NCBI RefSeq assembly: GCF_900111035.1 | Contig: NZ_FOFU01000002.1 | Location: 186,001-250,000 of the forward strand | Direction of reading: 5' to 3' | DNA length: 64,000 nt | Origin: Treponema bryantii | GTDB lineage: Bacteria; Spirochaetota; Spirochaetia; Treponematales; Treponemataceae | Shown here: piece by piece, positions 36,346-46,500 of the stretch | Layout of the letters: each line of letters opens with the position of its first letter | Position numbering within the stretch: the stretch's first letter is position 1 | Made by a program: the position numbers and the translations under genes | The notes under the pieces: generated by a model | Seen by the model: only the letters and a program-made list of their open reading frames with translations | Told to the model about the DNA's origin: nothing | Databases searched by the model: none

Positions 36346-37089
36346 CTAACTCCTTGCCTTTTTAGCAGGTTCAGAACCCTCAGTCTTTTCAGCTGCCTGA
36401 CGAGCTGGACGTCTTGGTTTCTTAACGAGCTGACCAGCATCTTCATTGTGGTCGATACCATAGTTCATACCGTTGTAAACCCATACTTTAATACCGATTT
36501 TACCGTATGTAGTAAGAGCTTCGTATGTTCCATAGTCGATATCAGCACGAAGAGTATGAAGAGGTACACGTCCTTCCTTGTGCTCTTCAGTACGAGACAT
36601 ATCTGCTCCACCGAGACGACCACTAAGACGAACCTTTACACCCTGTGCACCAGCACGCATAGCATTGCTTACTGCCTGTTTCATAGCCTTGCGGAATGAA
36701 CCACGGCCAACAAGCTGACGACCAACATTCTGAGCAATCAAGCTGGCATTCAAATCTGCACGCTTAATTTCCTTAATCTTGATCTGAACTTTCTTTGTAA
36801 GCTGCTTCTGAATATCTGCACTAATCTTTTCGATTGATGCACCTTTAACACCAATAATTACACCTGGACGAGCTGTGTGAATTACGATTGTAACGCGCTG
36901 TGGATGGCGAACAATCTCAATCTCAGCTATATCAGCATTTTTACACTCTGGGAGTTCAGATACCATTTTACGGATCTTAATATCTTCGAGAACTAAATCT
37001 GCATATTCACGTGGATCTGCATACCAGCGTGACTGCCATGTCTTGTTTACACCTAAGCGCAAACCAATAGGATTAACTTTCTGTCCCAC
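36346..37089 (-). CDS. rpsC: 30S ribosomal protein S3
   Basis: S3 lines the mRNA entry site. GTG at 37089 is chosen because it gives the family N-terminus (M)[12 protein letters not shown] and has GGGGG about 7 nt upstream; 247 residues. The KH domain ([18 protein letters not shown]) is present. The C-terminus carries a basic tail of about 30 residues beyond the core. Confidence 0.97.
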   Translation of the reverse strand: MGQKVNPIGLRLGVNKTWQSRWYADPREYADLVLEDIKIRKMVSELPECKNADIAEIEIVRHPQRVTIVIHTARPGVIIGVKGASIEKISADIQKQLTKKVQIKIKEIKRADLNASLIAQNVGRQLVGRGSFRKAMKQAVSNAMRAGAQGVKVRLSGRLGGADMSRTEEHKEGRVPLHTLRADIDYGTYEALTTYGKIGIKVWVYNGMNYGIDHNEDAGQLVKKPRRPARQAAEKTEGSEPAKKARS

Positions 37090-37090
37090 T

Positions 37091-37447
37091 TTATTCCCCC
37101 GCCTTCTCGTCAACGATGACGGTAATATGACACATACGCTTCAAAAGCTGATCTGCACGACCACGTGCGCGGAACCATACTCTCTTGAGTCTTGGACCTT
37201 CATCAACTCTGATTTCTTTTACGTAAAGCATATCTTCATCCAACTTACTGTTCTGGTTAAGTGCATTTGCAGCAGCAGACTTCAAAGTAGCGCTAATCAA
37301 AGTTGCACCTTTCTGTGGCATGTTTGCCAAGATAGCCATAGCTTCAGTGTAGGATTTCTGATTAATTACATGTGCAACAGGACGAACCTTTGTTGGAGAT
37401 GCAATCAGGAACTTAGAAGTGGCTACATAACCTTTTTTCTCAGCCAT
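37091..37447 (-). CDS. rplV: 50S ribosomal protein L22
   Basis: L22, 118 residues from ATG 37447, which has AGGTGG just upstream. An in-frame GTG three codons earlier lies inside that ribosome site and is less likely. L22 lines the exit tunnel; the beta-hairpin region [18 protein letters not shown] is conserved. Confidence 0.96.
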   Translation of the reverse strand: MAEKKGYVATSKFLIASPTKVRPVAHVINQKSYTEAMAILANMPQKGATLISATLKSAAANALNQNSKLDEDMLYVKEIRVDEGPRLKRVWFRARGRADQLLKRMCHITVIVDEKAGE

Positions 37448-37463
37448 AATATCCACCTATTTA

Positions 37464-37745
37464 TTAGCCTTTAGAGGCAGTTTTGTCTGAACCACCATGG
37501 CCCTTGAATGTACGAGTTGGTGCAAATTCACCAAGCTTATGTCCAACAAGGTTTTCTGTAATATATACAGGAATCCATGATTTACCATTATAAACAGAGA
37601 TTGTGTTTCCAACCATCTCTGGGATTATTGTAGAGCAGCGAGAATATGTTTTAATCATTTTTCTGTCTGCTTCTTTATTCATTGCCTGAACCTTTTTGTA
37701 AAGTGATTTCTCTACAAATGGTCCTTTCTTAACAGATCTTGACAC
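37464..37745 (-). CDS. rpsS: 30S ribosomal protein S19
   Basis: S19, 93 residues, sits in the small-subunit head. It has [14 protein letters not shown] and [18 protein letters not shown]. The start is GTG, with GAGGAG upstream. Confidence 0.98.
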   Translation of the reverse strand: MSRSVKKGPFVEKSLYKKVQAMNKEADRKMIKTYSRCSTIIPEMVGNTISVYNGKSWIPVYITENLVGHKLGEFAPTRTFKGHGGSDKTASKG

Positions 37746-37762
37746 GATTATCTCCTCGCCAA

Positions 37763-38587
37763 CTACTTCTTACGACGACTAACAATGAACTTGCTAGAAG
37801 TCTTTCTCTTGTTACGAGTCTGGTAGCCCTTACAAGGCTGTCCCCAAGGAGTAACTGGGTTACGTCCCTTACCAGCACCTTCACCACCACCAAGTGGATG
37901 ATCAACCGGGTTCATAGCCATACCACGTACTGTTGGGCGGATACCCATCCAGCGCTTATGACCAGCTTTACCGAGCTTAACGTTCATGTGCTCTTCATTA
38001 CCTACAACACCGATTGTAGCATAGCACTTTCCGTTAATCTTTCTCATTTCACTTGAAGGCAAGCGAACGATAACGTAGTCACCTTCGCGACCTGCAATCA
38101 TTGCACTAGCACCAGCAGAACGAACAAGCTGTCCACCCTGACCAAGTGTCAATTCAATGTTATGAATAGTGAAACCAACTGGAATTGCATTCAGAGGAAG
38201 TGCATTTCCAACTGTTGGAGCTGCATTTTCGCCAGAAATAATCTTCTGACCAACCTGCAATCCCTTTGGAGCGATGATATAACGTTTATCACCGTCAGCA
38301 TAATAAATCAAAGCGATGTTAGCACTTCTGTTTGGATCGTATTCGATTGTCTTTACGGTTCCAGGAATTCCGTGCTTATCACGTTTGAAATCTATATCAC
38401 GATAGCGTCTCTTGTGACCGCCGCCCTGATGACGTACAGAAATACGACCACCAGCTCCGCGTCCTGCATGAGACTTACGACCTGACACCAAAGTTTTCTC
38501 GGGTCTATCAGTTGTCAGTTCGTCACGACGCAAGTCAACACGTCCACGTGTACCTGCTGTCATTGGCTTAAATACTTTAAGAGCCAT
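37763..38587 (-). CDS. rplB: 50S ribosomal protein L2
   Basis: L2, 274 residues, is needed for peptidyl transfer. The C-terminal active-site region [18 protein letters not shown] contains the essential His. Confidence 0.98.
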   Translation of the reverse strand: MALKVFKPMTAGTRGRVDLRRDELTTDRPEKTLVSGRKSHAGRGAGGRISVRHQGGGHKRRYRDIDFKRDKHGIPGTVKTIEYDPNRSANIALIYYADGDKRYIIAPKGLQVGQKIISGENAAPTVGNALPLNAIPVGFTIHNIELTLGQGGQLVRSAGASAMIAGREGDYVIVRLPSSEMRKINGKCYATIGVVGNEEHMNVKLGKAGHKRWMGIRPTVRGMAMNPVDHPLGGGEGAGKGRNPVTPWGQPCKGYQTRNKRKTSSKFIVSRRKK

Positions 38588-38613
38588 TTTATATCCCCTT
38601 AATTCCTACCAGA

Positions 38614-38898
38614 TTATACACCTTCGAAAGCTGCAATTGTTTCGCCTTCAGCGATACGTACGATAGCTTTCTTGTAAGATGCAGTACGACCTGGTTTTCC
38701 ACGAAGTCGTTTCATTTTTCCAAGCACATTCATTGTTGTGCAGTCAACTACTTTTACCTTAAACAAGCGTGTTACAGCTTCTTTAATCTGTGTCTTTGTA
38801 GCATCTGGGCGAACGATGAAAACATATTTGTTCTGTTCACGCAACATGCTTGCCTTTTCAGAAACAACAGGCTTAATAAGAATATCTTCGTAATTCAT
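38614..38898 (-). CDS. rplW: 50S ribosomal protein L23
   Basis: L23, 94 residues, at the tunnel exit where trigger factor and SRP dock. It has ILIKPVVSEKASML and the ENKYVFIV-type strand (QNKYVFIVRPDATK). Its ATG overlaps the rplD stop. Confidence 0.97.
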   Translation of the reverse strand: MNYEDILIKPVVSEKASMLREQNKYVFIVRPDATKTQIKEAVTRLFKVKVVDCTTMNVLGKMKRLRGKPGRTASYKKAIVRIAEGETIAAFEGV

Positions 38899-39536
38899 TA
38901 TTTAGCCTCCTTATCTTCAGCATAAAAGTCAGACAGATTCTTTACTGCAGACTCAAGAATGATTACCTTGCGTCCATAGAAAAGTGTGTGTGCTTCAAGA
39001 CGATTATAAGCAAGGAATGAGAGGTTAGGAATATTGCGTCCTGCCTGCTTGATCTTTGCATCATCATCTTTAAGGATAAGAACTGTTCTTTCGTCTTTAG
39101 CAAAGTTCTTAAGAATAGATACTAAGTCCTTTGTTTTTCCGCTTTCTACAGTAAAATCCTCTACAACAGTAAGTCTGTCGCCCTGAGCGTGTGAGCTCAA
39201 GATTGACTTCATTGCAAGTCTTTTTTCTTTCTTTGGAATTGAATAGCTGAAATCTCTTGGTTTTGGTCCGAAAATTGTACCACCACCTACTGTGATTGGA
39301 GACTTCTTATCACCGCGACGTGCATTACCAGTACCCTTCTGTTTGTAAGGCTTATTGTTTGAACCATGTACTTCAGCGCGAGTCTTAGTACAAGCAGTAC
39401 CAACACGTCTGTTAGCTAATTCGTTTGTAATAGCGTAATAGATTACGTCGTCATTAACTGGAAGACCGAATACTTTATCATCAAGAGTGATTGTACGCAG
39501 TTCTTTACCAGAAGTTGAATATACTTTCTTTTCCAT
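38898..39536 (-). CDS. rplD: 50S ribosomal protein L4
   Basis: L4, 212 residues, has a tunnel-lining extended loop (KQKGTGNARRGDKKSPITVG). In enterobacteria L4 also represses the S10 operon. Confidence 0.97.
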   Translation of the reverse strand: MEKKVYSTSGKELRTITLDDKVFGLPVNDDVIYYAITNELANRRVGTACTKTRAEVHGSNNKPYKQKGTGNARRGDKKSPITVGGGTIFGPKPRDFSYSIPKKEKRLAMKSILSSHAQGDRLTVVEDFTVESGKTKDLVSILKNFAKDERTVLILKDDDAKIKQAGRNIPNLSFLAYNRLEAHTLFYGRKVIILESAVKNLSDFYAEDKEAK

Positions 39537-39546
39537 ATTCTATCTC

Positions 39547-40167
39547 CTATTTCTTTACTGCGGACTTCACGATGAGTGTACAGTCCTTATTTCCAGGAAC
39601 AGCACCGCGAACCATAATTACTTTGAGCTCTGGATCAACTTTAACAATCTTCAGATTCTGCACAGTAACTCTTTTGAATCCCATGTGTCCAGGAAGCTTA
39701 ATATTCTTGAATGAGTGACCTGGAGTTGTACATTCTCCTGTACCACCCGGCTCACGATGGAACTTAGAACCGTGTGTAGCACGTCCACCATGGAAGCCCC
39801 ATCTCTTCATAACACCCTGGAACCCCTTACCTTTTGATGTAGCTGTTACATCGAGGAAACGACTACCTTCAAAGAGCTCAAGACCAACAACATCTCCAAT
39901 ATTTACTTCTTTTTCGAAGTTGCGGAACTCTTTCAAGTGGCGCTTTGGAGTAATGTTCTCTGGGAATTGTCCGGCATATGCCTTGCTTGCTCTTGAAGCT
40001 TTCATATCATCAAGACCAAGAACAACTGCATCATAACCGCAATTTTCCTTTGTTTTCTTGGCAACAACAACATTTGGCTCGACCTGGATTACGGTTACTG
40101 GTGTCAGATTTCCGCTTTCGTCGAATATCTGTGTCATGCCAACTTTCTTTGCAATCAGACCTTTCAT
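39547..40167 (-). CDS. rplC: 50S ribosomal protein L3
   Basis: L3, 206 residues, is an early assembly protein. It has KGLIAKKVGMTQIFDESG, the central GVMKRWGFHGGRATHGS loop and GHMGFKRVTVQNLKIV. A hairpin in the rpsJ-rplC gap ends 3 nt before its ribosome-binding site. Confidence 0.98.
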   Translation of the reverse strand: MKGLIAKKVGMTQIFDESGNLTPVTVIQVEPNVVVAKKTKENCGYDAVVLGLDDMKASRASKAYAGQFPENITPKRHLKEFRNFEKEVNIGDVVGLELFEGSRFLDVTATSKGKGFQGVMKRWGFHGGRATHGSKFHREPGGTGECTTPGHSFKNIKLPGHMGFKRVTVQNLKIVKVDPELKVIMVRGAVPGNKDCTLIVKSAVKK

Positions 40168-40180
40168 TCTGATATCTCCT

Positions 40181-40245
40181 ATTTGGGATTTTGCTACTAA
40201 CTATTCACAAAACTCCCTTAATATTCTCAGGCCGTCATCCCAAAT
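40181..40245 (-). promoter_or_regulatory. Hairpin before the rplC ribosome-binding site
   Basis: In mRNA orientation, ATTTGGGAT (40237-40245) pairs with ATCCCAAAT (40181-40189). The second arm is followed immediately by AGGAG and the rplC start. It could control translation of rplC and the genes coupled to it. Confidence 0.45.
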
Positions 40246-40283
40246 CCAGAGGGACCGTACCTATTAAACTAAAAAAACTGTAA

Positions 40284-40592
40284 TTACTGTGTAATTACTA
40301 CATCTACACCGGCAGGAAGCTCAAGCTTCATCAGTGAATCCATAACGTCCTGTGAAGGATTCATTATGTCAATAAGGCGTTTGTGTGTACGCATTTCAAA
40401 CTGCTCACGTGACTTCTTGTTTACGTGTGGTGAGCGAAGTACAGTCACCTTGTTGATTCTTGTAGGAAGAGGGATAGGGCCAGAAACCTTTGCTCCCGCT
40501 TTCTGTACTGTCTGCACGATGGCTTTAGCACTCTGGTCGATCAGAACTGCATCAAATGCACGAAGTCTGACACGAATTTTTCCATTAGCCAT
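40284..40592 (-). CDS. rpsJ: 30S ribosomal protein S10
   Basis: S10, 102 residues, also the NusE antitermination factor. It has [19 protein letters not shown] and the conserved [19 protein letters not shown]. It follows tuf by 73 nt, across a strong hairpin. Confidence 0.98.
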   Translation of the reverse strand: MANGKIRVRLRAFDAVLIDQSAKAIVQTVQKAGAKVSGPIPLPTRINKVTVLRSPHVNKKSREQFEMRTHKRLIDIMNPSQDVMDSLMKLELPAGVDVVITQ

Positions 40593-40613
40593 TTAATTTT
40601 ACTCCTTTTTCAC

Positions 40614-40650
40614 AACTAACAGACCGATAAGCAATACCAGCCTGTTAGTT
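40614..40650 (-). promoter_or_regulatory. Hairpin between tuf and rpsJ
   Basis: A 9-bp perfect stem, AACTAACAG/CTGTTAGTT (40614-40622 with 40642-40650), extends inward by four more pairs including wobbles. In mRNA it is followed by GTGAAAAAGGAG, the rpsJ ribosome site, not by uridines. It may be a processing or regulatory hairpin. Confidence 0.45.
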
Positions 40651-40665
40651 TGAAAAAAATCTTAA

Positions 40666-41850
40666 CTATTCGATAATCTTTGTTACCTGTCCAGAAGCGA
40701 TTGTGTGACCGCCTTCACGGATAGCGAGTTTAAGACCTTCGTCCATAGCGATTGGGTGAATAAGTTCACCGATAACCTTTACGTTATCACCTGGTTTTAC
40801 CATGTCTGTACCAGCTTCGAGTTCGATTGTACCAGTGATATCTGTAGTTCTGAAGTAGAACTGTGGGCGATATCCTGTGAAGAATGGAGAGTGACGTCCA
40901 CCCTCTTCCTTTGAAAGTACGTAAATCTGAGCTTCGAACTTTGTATGTGGAGTGATAGACTTTGGTGCAGCAAGAACCTGTCCGCGAACAACGTCTTTCT
41001 TTTCAATACCACGGAGGAGGATACCAACGTTATCACCAGCCATACCCTGATCAAGAGTCTTCTGGAACATTTCGATACCTGTTACAGTTGTATCAGCTGT
41101 TGGGCGGATACCTACGATCTGTACAGCATCGTTCATGTTTACAACACCACGCTCGATCTTTCCTGTTACTACAGTACCACGACCAGAGATAGTGAAGATG
41201 TCTTCGATTGGCATCAAGAATGGTTTCTGATCATCACGAACTGGATCATCGAACCATGTATCCATAGCTGTAAGGAGTTCTTCGATACAAGCTGTGTTTT
41301 CTGGAGTTGCATCATTCAAAGCCTTGAATGCAGAACCCTTAATGATTGGTGTATCAGCAGAGAATCCATACTCCTGAAGAGTATCTTTTACTTCTTCTAC
41401 TACGAGTTCGAGAAGATCTGGATCATCAACCTGGTCAACTTTGTTCAAGAATACGATGATCTTTGGTACACCTACCTGACGAGCGAGAAGCAAGTGCTCA
41501 CGTGTCTGTGGCATAACTGAGTCTGGAGCAGATACTACGAGGATAGAACCATCCATCTGAGCAGCACCAGTAATCATGTTCTTAATGTAGTCAGCATGTC
41601 CTGGACAGTCGATATGAGCATAGTGTCTCTTGTCTGACTGATATTCCAAGTGACGAGTGTTGATTGTGATACCACGTTCCTTCTCTTCTGGAGCGTTATC
41701 AATTTCGTCATACTTAAGGGCCTTATCACCATATTTGTTAGCACAATATGAAGTGATAGCAGCTGAAAGTGTAGTCTTACCATGGTCTACGTGACCAATA
41801 GTACCAACGTTCATGTGAGGTTTAGTTCTAACGAACTTCTCCTTTGCCAT
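40666..41850 (-). CDS. tuf: Translation elongation factor Tu
   Basis: EF-Tu is the GTPase that delivers aminoacyl-tRNA to the ribosome. The ATG at 41850 is preferred (AAGGAG 6 nt upstream) and gives [16 protein letters not shown]; 394 residues. G1 [11 protein letters not shown]3 DCPGH and G4 NKVD are intact. It heads the S10 operon and has its own promoter. Confidence 0.98.
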   Translation of the reverse strand: MAKEKFVRTKPHMNVGTIGHVDHGKTTLSAAITSYCANKYGDKALKYDEIDNAPEEKERGITINTRHLEYQSDKRHYAHIDCPGHADYIKNMITGAAQMDGSILVVSAPDSVMPQTREHLLLARQVGVPKIIVFLNKVDQVDDPDLLELVVEEVKDTLQEYGFSADTPIIKGSAFKALNDATPENTACIEELLTAMDTWFDDPVRDDQKPFLMPIEDIFTISGRGTVVTGKIERGVVNMNDAVQIVGIRPTADTTVTGIEMFQKTLDQGMAGDNVGILLRGIEKKDVVRGQVLAAPKSITPHTKFEAQIYVLSKEEGGRHSPFFTGYRPQFYFRTTDITGTIELEAGTDMVKPGDNVKVIGELIHPIAMDEGLKLAIREGGHTIASGQVTKIIE

Positions 41851-41924
41851 GTTTTTCTCCTTGCCGGATTTAATTTCGTCCTGACCCGGCATATTTATTT
41901 TTTATGTGCTGCACTTTAAGCCAG

Positions 41925-41954
41925 AATATACAAACTTCCTTTACCAGGAGTCAG
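41925..41954 (-). promoter_or_regulatory. tuf / S10 operon promoter
   Basis: On the minus strand, CTGACT (41949-41954), an 18-nt spacer and TATATT (41925-41930). It lies 75 nt upstream of the tuf start and downstream of the terminator of the candidate RNA. Confidence 0.6.
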
Positions 41955-42021
41955 CATATTCGCAGACACACTATTTGAATGAGAAGATAATAATTGATAG
42001 AAACGGATAAGAAACATATTT

Positions 42022-42319
42022 CAAAAACATTCCATATTATTCGAAATGTTCCAACCCGGTACCACCGATCATTATCATCTGATTGACAACTAGTCTGGTA
42101 TATTCGAGTTTGCCTTTAGCGGCGTCAGGAATACCCATAATCTGTTGTCTATATAATAATCACCAACGGTGAAAATTAACCGCATTAAGGGCCGCAACTA
42201 CCTGAAAATCATTTCTGATTAACTTTACGGTGATGCCAGATCTGAATGACTATTTTCAATCAAACCTGCCTGACTTCTCAAAGAACCCAATACCCCTGTA
42301 AATTCAAAAAAGGGCAAGT
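42022..42319 (-). ncRNA. Candidate structured non-coding RNA (about 300 nt) between rpsG and tuf
   Basis: This 588-nt gene gap (41893-42480) contains a complete minus-strand transcription unit without a convincing ORF. A TTGAAT-N17-TATATT promoter (42326-42354) predicts a start near 42319. An intrinsic terminator (stem 42026-42033 with 42043-42050, then five uridines) predicts an end near 42022. Inside, 42063-42171 folds as nested helices: CACCG/CGGTG, ATTATCAT/ATAATAAT, GACAAC/GTTGTC, GGTATATTC/GAATACC and GCC/GGC. A GNRA-loop hairpin (AATCA-GAAA-TGATT, 42207-42220) lies beside it. No RNase P, tmRNA or SRP consensus was recognised. Confidence 0.6.
42023..42050 (-). terminator. Terminator of the candidate RNA upstream of tuf
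   Basis: On the minus strand, AACATTTC pairs with GGAATGTT (one wobble), followed by UUUUU. It separates the candidate RNA from the tuf promoter. Confidence 0.65.
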
Positions 42320-42325
42320 TCACAC

Positions 42326-42354
42326 AATATACAAAATTTAAAAAATAAATTCAA
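42326..42354 (-). promoter_or_regulatory. Promoter of the candidate RNA
   Basis: On the minus strand, TTGAAT (42349-42354), a 17-nt AT-rich spacer and TATATT (42326-42331). It closely resembles the rpsL promoter (TTGAAT-N17-TATAAT). Confidence 0.7.
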
Positions 42355-42421
42355 GAGCAATTCTTGAGTTTTATTGAAAATAATGTAGTTTTTCGCATTC
42401 TTTTCAATATACAATTTAAAT

Positions 42422-42457
42422 AAAAAAAACGGGCGGCACTCGAAAGCACCTCCCGTT
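42422..42457 (-). terminator. Terminator after rpsG
   Basis: The stem AACGGG/CCCGTT (42428-42433 with 42452-42457), with further inner pairs, is followed on the minus strand by a run of uridines. It ends the rpsL-rpsG transcript. Confidence 0.88.
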
Positions 42458-42480
42458 TTATAAATCAGGCAGCTATTAAA

Positions 42481-42951
42481 CTACCATCTGTAGTGAGCGA
42501 AAGCCTTGTTAGCTTCAGCCATCTTATGTACATCTTCACGCTTCTTGTAAGCAGTACCTGTATTGTTGTAAGCATCAAGAAGTTCAGCAGCAAGTGTATC
42601 TGCCATTCCGTGTCCGCTTCTTGAACGAGCTGCATCAATGATCCATCTCATTGCAAGTGCTTCACGACGTGATTCACGGATTTCCATTGGAACCTGGTAA
42701 GTAGCACCACCAACGCGGCGTGACTTAACTTCTACCATTGGCTTTACATTTTCAAGAGCCTTAAGAAGTACTTCCAAAGGATCCTTGTCTGTCTTAGCCT
42801 TAAGGTTATCCATTGCCTCGTATACGATCTTTGTACAGATAGATTTCTTTCCGTCAAGCATCATACGGCAAACGAATTTTGAAACAACCTTTGAGTTGTA
42901 TTTTACATCCGGCAACATCGGACGTTCGATTGATTTCTTATGTCTTCCCAT
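42481..42951 (-). CDS. rpsG: 30S ribosomal protein S7
   Basis: S7, 156 residues, organises the 3' domain of 16S rRNA. It has the conserved [16 protein letters not shown] and the C-terminal [14 protein letters not shown]. fusA, which usually follows, is absent; a terminator lies right after the stop. Confidence 0.98.
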   Translation of the reverse strand: MGRHKKSIERPMLPDVKYNSKVVSKFVCRMMLDGKKSICTKIVYEAMDNLKAKTDKDPLEVLLKALENVKPMVEVKSRRVGGATYQVPMEIRESRREALAMRWIIDAARSRSGHGMADTLAAELLDAYNNTGTAYKKREDVHKMAEANKAFAHYRW

Positions 42952-42963
42952 CTTAGTCCTCCA

Positions 42964-43338
42964 TTATGCCTTTGGCTTCTTAGCACCGTACTTAGAGCGT
43001 CCGCGCTTGCGATCTTCAACTCCAAGAGTATCTTTTGTACCACGGATGATATGATAACGTACACCAGGGAGGTCCTTTACACGACCACCGCGTACTAATA
43101 CTACTGAGTGTTCCTGCAAGTTGTGTCCAATACCTGGAATGTATGCAGTAACTTCAATACCATTTGACAAACGAACACGCGCAATCTTTCTGAGCGCTGA
43201 GTTTGGTTTCTTAGGTGTCTGAGTCATTACACGTGTGCAAACACCACGTTTCTGTGGACAGCCTTCAAGAGCTGGAGCTTTTGTTCTGTTTGCAGCAGAC
43301 TTACGACCCTGATGAATTAATTGATTAATTGTAGGCAT
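42964..43338 (-). CDS. rpsL: 30S ribosomal protein S12
   Basis: S12, 124 residues, is part of the decoding centre. The streptomycin-related Lys in [13 protein letters not shown] and the second site [15 protein letters not shown] are wild type. The leader has a TTCCGG/CCGGAA hairpin (43359-43378). Confidence 0.98.
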   Translation of the reverse strand: MPTINQLIHQGRKSAANRTKAPALEGCPQKRGVCTRVMTQTPKKPNSALRKIARVRLSNGIEVTAYIPGIGHNLQEHSVVLVRGGRVKDLPGVRYHIIRGTKDTLGVEDRKRGRSKYGAKKPKA

Positions 43339-43413
43339 CGCCTAGTTCTCCTGTTTGTTCCGGTCAGCACCCCGGAAATATTTCAAAACCCTTCAAAAAG
43401 GATAGGTTTAACG

Positions 43414-43442
43414 ATTATAGTAAATTCAAAAAATGAATTCAA
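43414..43442 (-). promoter_or_regulatory. rpsL-rpsG promoter
   Basis: On the minus strand, TTGAAT (43437-43442), a 17-nt spacer and a perfect TATAAT (43414-43419). The leader is about 70 nt. Confidence 0.75.
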
Positions 43443-43474
43443 TACAAATTCTTTGAAATTCTATGAATTTCATG

Positions 43475-43523
43475 TAAAAAAGCGCAGTGGCTTTGAATTC
43501 CTCTCCACCACCGCGCTTTTTTT
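43475..43523 (-). terminator. Terminator after rpoC
   Basis: AAAAAAGCGC-A-GTGG pairs with CCAC-C-GCGCTTTTTT (one mismatch), with T tracts on both strands. It ends the rpoBC operon 20 nt after the rpoC stop. Confidence 0.9.
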
Positions 43524-43542
43524 AAGTTTTATGACTATTTAA

Positions 43543-46500
43543 TTAGTCATTATCATCAGCTTCAAAACTTGGTTCTTCAAGCTGTGATTCCTGTTCAGCC
43601 TCAAGCTTACGGCGTTCAAGAATCTCGTTCATCTGAGCGTCAAGGTCACGGTCGCTGTCATCAAACAGCTTGATGTCCTTGTAATTCTTGATACCTGTAC
43701 CAGCAGGAATCATATGACCGATTGCAACATTTTCCTTGATTCCATGGAGTCCATCTGTAGCACCAGAAATTGCAGCGTTTGTAAGAACGCGTGTTGTTTC
43801 CTGGAATGAAGCTGCAGAAATGAATGAGTCAACTCCAAGAGAAGCCTTTGTAATACCCTGGAACATTGGACGTCCAACAGCTGGCTGTCCACCGGCAGCG
43901 ATTACACGCTCATTCTCTTCATGGAACTTATATTTATCAACCTGCTGACCGAAGATGAACTTTGTATCTCCAACAGATACGATTTCAATCTTGCGGAGCA
44001 TCTGGCGTACGATAATACCGATATGCTTATCATTGATGTCTACACCCTGCTGGCGGTAAACGTTCTGGATTTCATCCATAAGATAATTCTGAAGAGCGTT
44101 TTCACCGAGGATTGCAAGTACATCCTGTGGATTTGGAGATCCGGCACAGAGCTGTTCACCAGCTTCTACCTTATCGCCATCACGTACAAGCATACGCTTT
44201 GTCATTGGAACAAGGTGCTCGAACTTCTTACCATATTCATCAGTAATAGAAATTACGCGCTTTCCTTTGCGAACATCCTTAAACTCAACTGTACCAGAAA
44301 TCTGTGCAAGTACACATGGATTCTTTGGTTTGCGAGCTTCGAAGAGTTCAGATACACGAGGAAGACCACCAGTAATATCCTGTGACTTCTGTGCTTCCTT
44401 GTTCATCTTAGCAATCATATCACCAGCTTTAACCGGCTTTTTGTCATCTACGAGAAGGATGGCACCAGCTGGGAGGAAGTAGTTACCCTGTGGGTTACCA
44501 GCTTCATCAGTGATGATGATACGTGGCTGCTTAACATCAAGGTGAAGATCTGTGATGTAGCGTTCTGTCTTACCAGTCTGAAGGTCAACCTTCTCTTCAA
44601 GTGTAGAACCTACGATTACGTCTTCGAAGTGGATGTATCCGTCACTTTCTGCAAGAATAGGCTCGATGAACTGTTCGAATTCACCAATTACTTCGCCCTT
44701 CTTAACCATAGCGCCAGCCTTTGTGAAGATTGTAGAACCGTTAGAGATTTCAATCTTCTGCTCTTTACTTGTGATGTAAATTACACCGTCGCCCTTAACA
44801 ACCTTACCGTTAACACCGGCAATAACTTCCTTGCCCTTGTGCTTGAGGATTGGGTCACCACGCATAAGGCTCTTTCCATCTTCAATAAGAAGTTCATCTT
44901 CTGAAGTGAACTTAATCTTATCAAGGATACGGATAACAGTCATGAAACCTTTACGTGTAAAGAGCCACTTGTCATTCTTAACAACGTGTGTACCTTCAAT
45001 ATTCTTAATGAAAGCATCGAACTTAAGAACGATCTTGTTATCGTTTGTTGACATCTCAGCCGCACCACCCGAGTGGAAGGTACGAAGTGTAAGCTGTGTA
45101 CCTGGCTGACCGATTGACTGAGCAGCGATAATACCAACTGCTTCACCAATTTCAACAATCTTATTACGTGCAAGGTTCTTACCATAACACTTAACACAAA
45201 TACCGTGCTTAGCTTCACATGTAAGAACTGTGCGGAGCTTAACCTTTTCAACACCAGCAGCTTCGATCTTCTTAGCCATAGCTTCGTCGATGTACTGGTT
45301 TACGTCGCAGATCAATTCACCCTTAGCGTTTACAACACGCTCAATTGTATAGTGACCTTCAATACGCTTGCTGAGAGGAACCTTAATTTCATCTCCCTCT
45401 TTGATAGCTGTGTAGTCAATACCGTTGATTGTACAGCAGTCTTCTTCGTTGATTACTACATCCTGTGCAACATCAACAAGACGACGTGTCATGTAACCAG
45501 CATCGGCTGTCTTAAGCGCTGTATCCGAAAGACCCTTACGAGAAGCGTTAGTTGAAATAAAGTATTCAATAACGGAAAGTCCTTCGTAGAAGTTTGACTT
45601 AATAGGGAGCTCGATAATATCTCCGTTAGGCTTAGTCATCAAACCACGCATTGCGGCAAGCTGAGAAATCTGTCCACGAGAACCGCGGGCACCAGACTTA
45701 GCCATCATGTAGATTGTGTTAAAGCCCTGCTTATCTTTCTCAAGATTATCCATCATGAGGTTTGTAAGCTTTTCGTTAGTACGAGCCCAGATGTTTGTTA
45801 CACGCTGATATCTTTCTTCTGCTGTAATAACACCCTTTCCATACTGGTTGATAATATCTTCAACATCCTTGTTAGCCTGTGCCATGATTTCTGGCTTTTC
45901 ATCAGGAACGAGGATATCCTTCATACAAAGTGTTGCACCGTAGAATGTAGCGTTCTTGTAACCAACATCCTTGATTGCATCGTGCATCTGGATTGTGAGC
46001 CAGGAACCCTTTGTATGATATACATGTTCGATCATCTTCTTCAAAGACTTATCGAACATCTGGCGGTTTACATATTCAATTTCTGCAGGCATTGCTTCGT
46101 TGAAAGCAAGACGTCCTGCTGAAGTTTCAATAAGATCACCCTTCTTGAATGTCTGAGTTCCACCAAGGAATCCGTCATCACCCTTAACCTTAAGAGCATC
46201 AGCATCGAATGAATCCTTAGGAGCTGGAACCTTAATAAGAGCCTGCCATTCAATAGCACCAAGTTCAGCAGCCATACGTACTTCATCTGGTGTAGAGAAG
46301 CGCTTGCCTGTTCCCTTAGCATTAGGTTTGATAGCAGTCATATAGTAGATACCAAGTACCATGTCCTGAGATGGAGCAACGATTGTGTTACCGTTAGCTG
46401 GGTCAAGGAGGTTTCTGGCAGAAAGCATCAATGTCCAGCATTCCATCTGAGCAGCCTGTGTAAGTGGTACGTGAATAGCCATCTGGTCACCATCGAAGTC

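Noticed and set aside
42022-42320. Remnant of fusA or a small protein gene in the rpsG-tuf gap
   Set aside because: The open stretches on the minus strand are about 30 codons or less, have no ribosome site and show no EF-G motif.
42022-42320. RNase P RNA, tmRNA or SRP RNA
   Set aside because: The conserved cores (P4 GAGGAAAGTCC, the tRNA-like CCA end, the GGAA-capped SRP helix) were not found on either strand.
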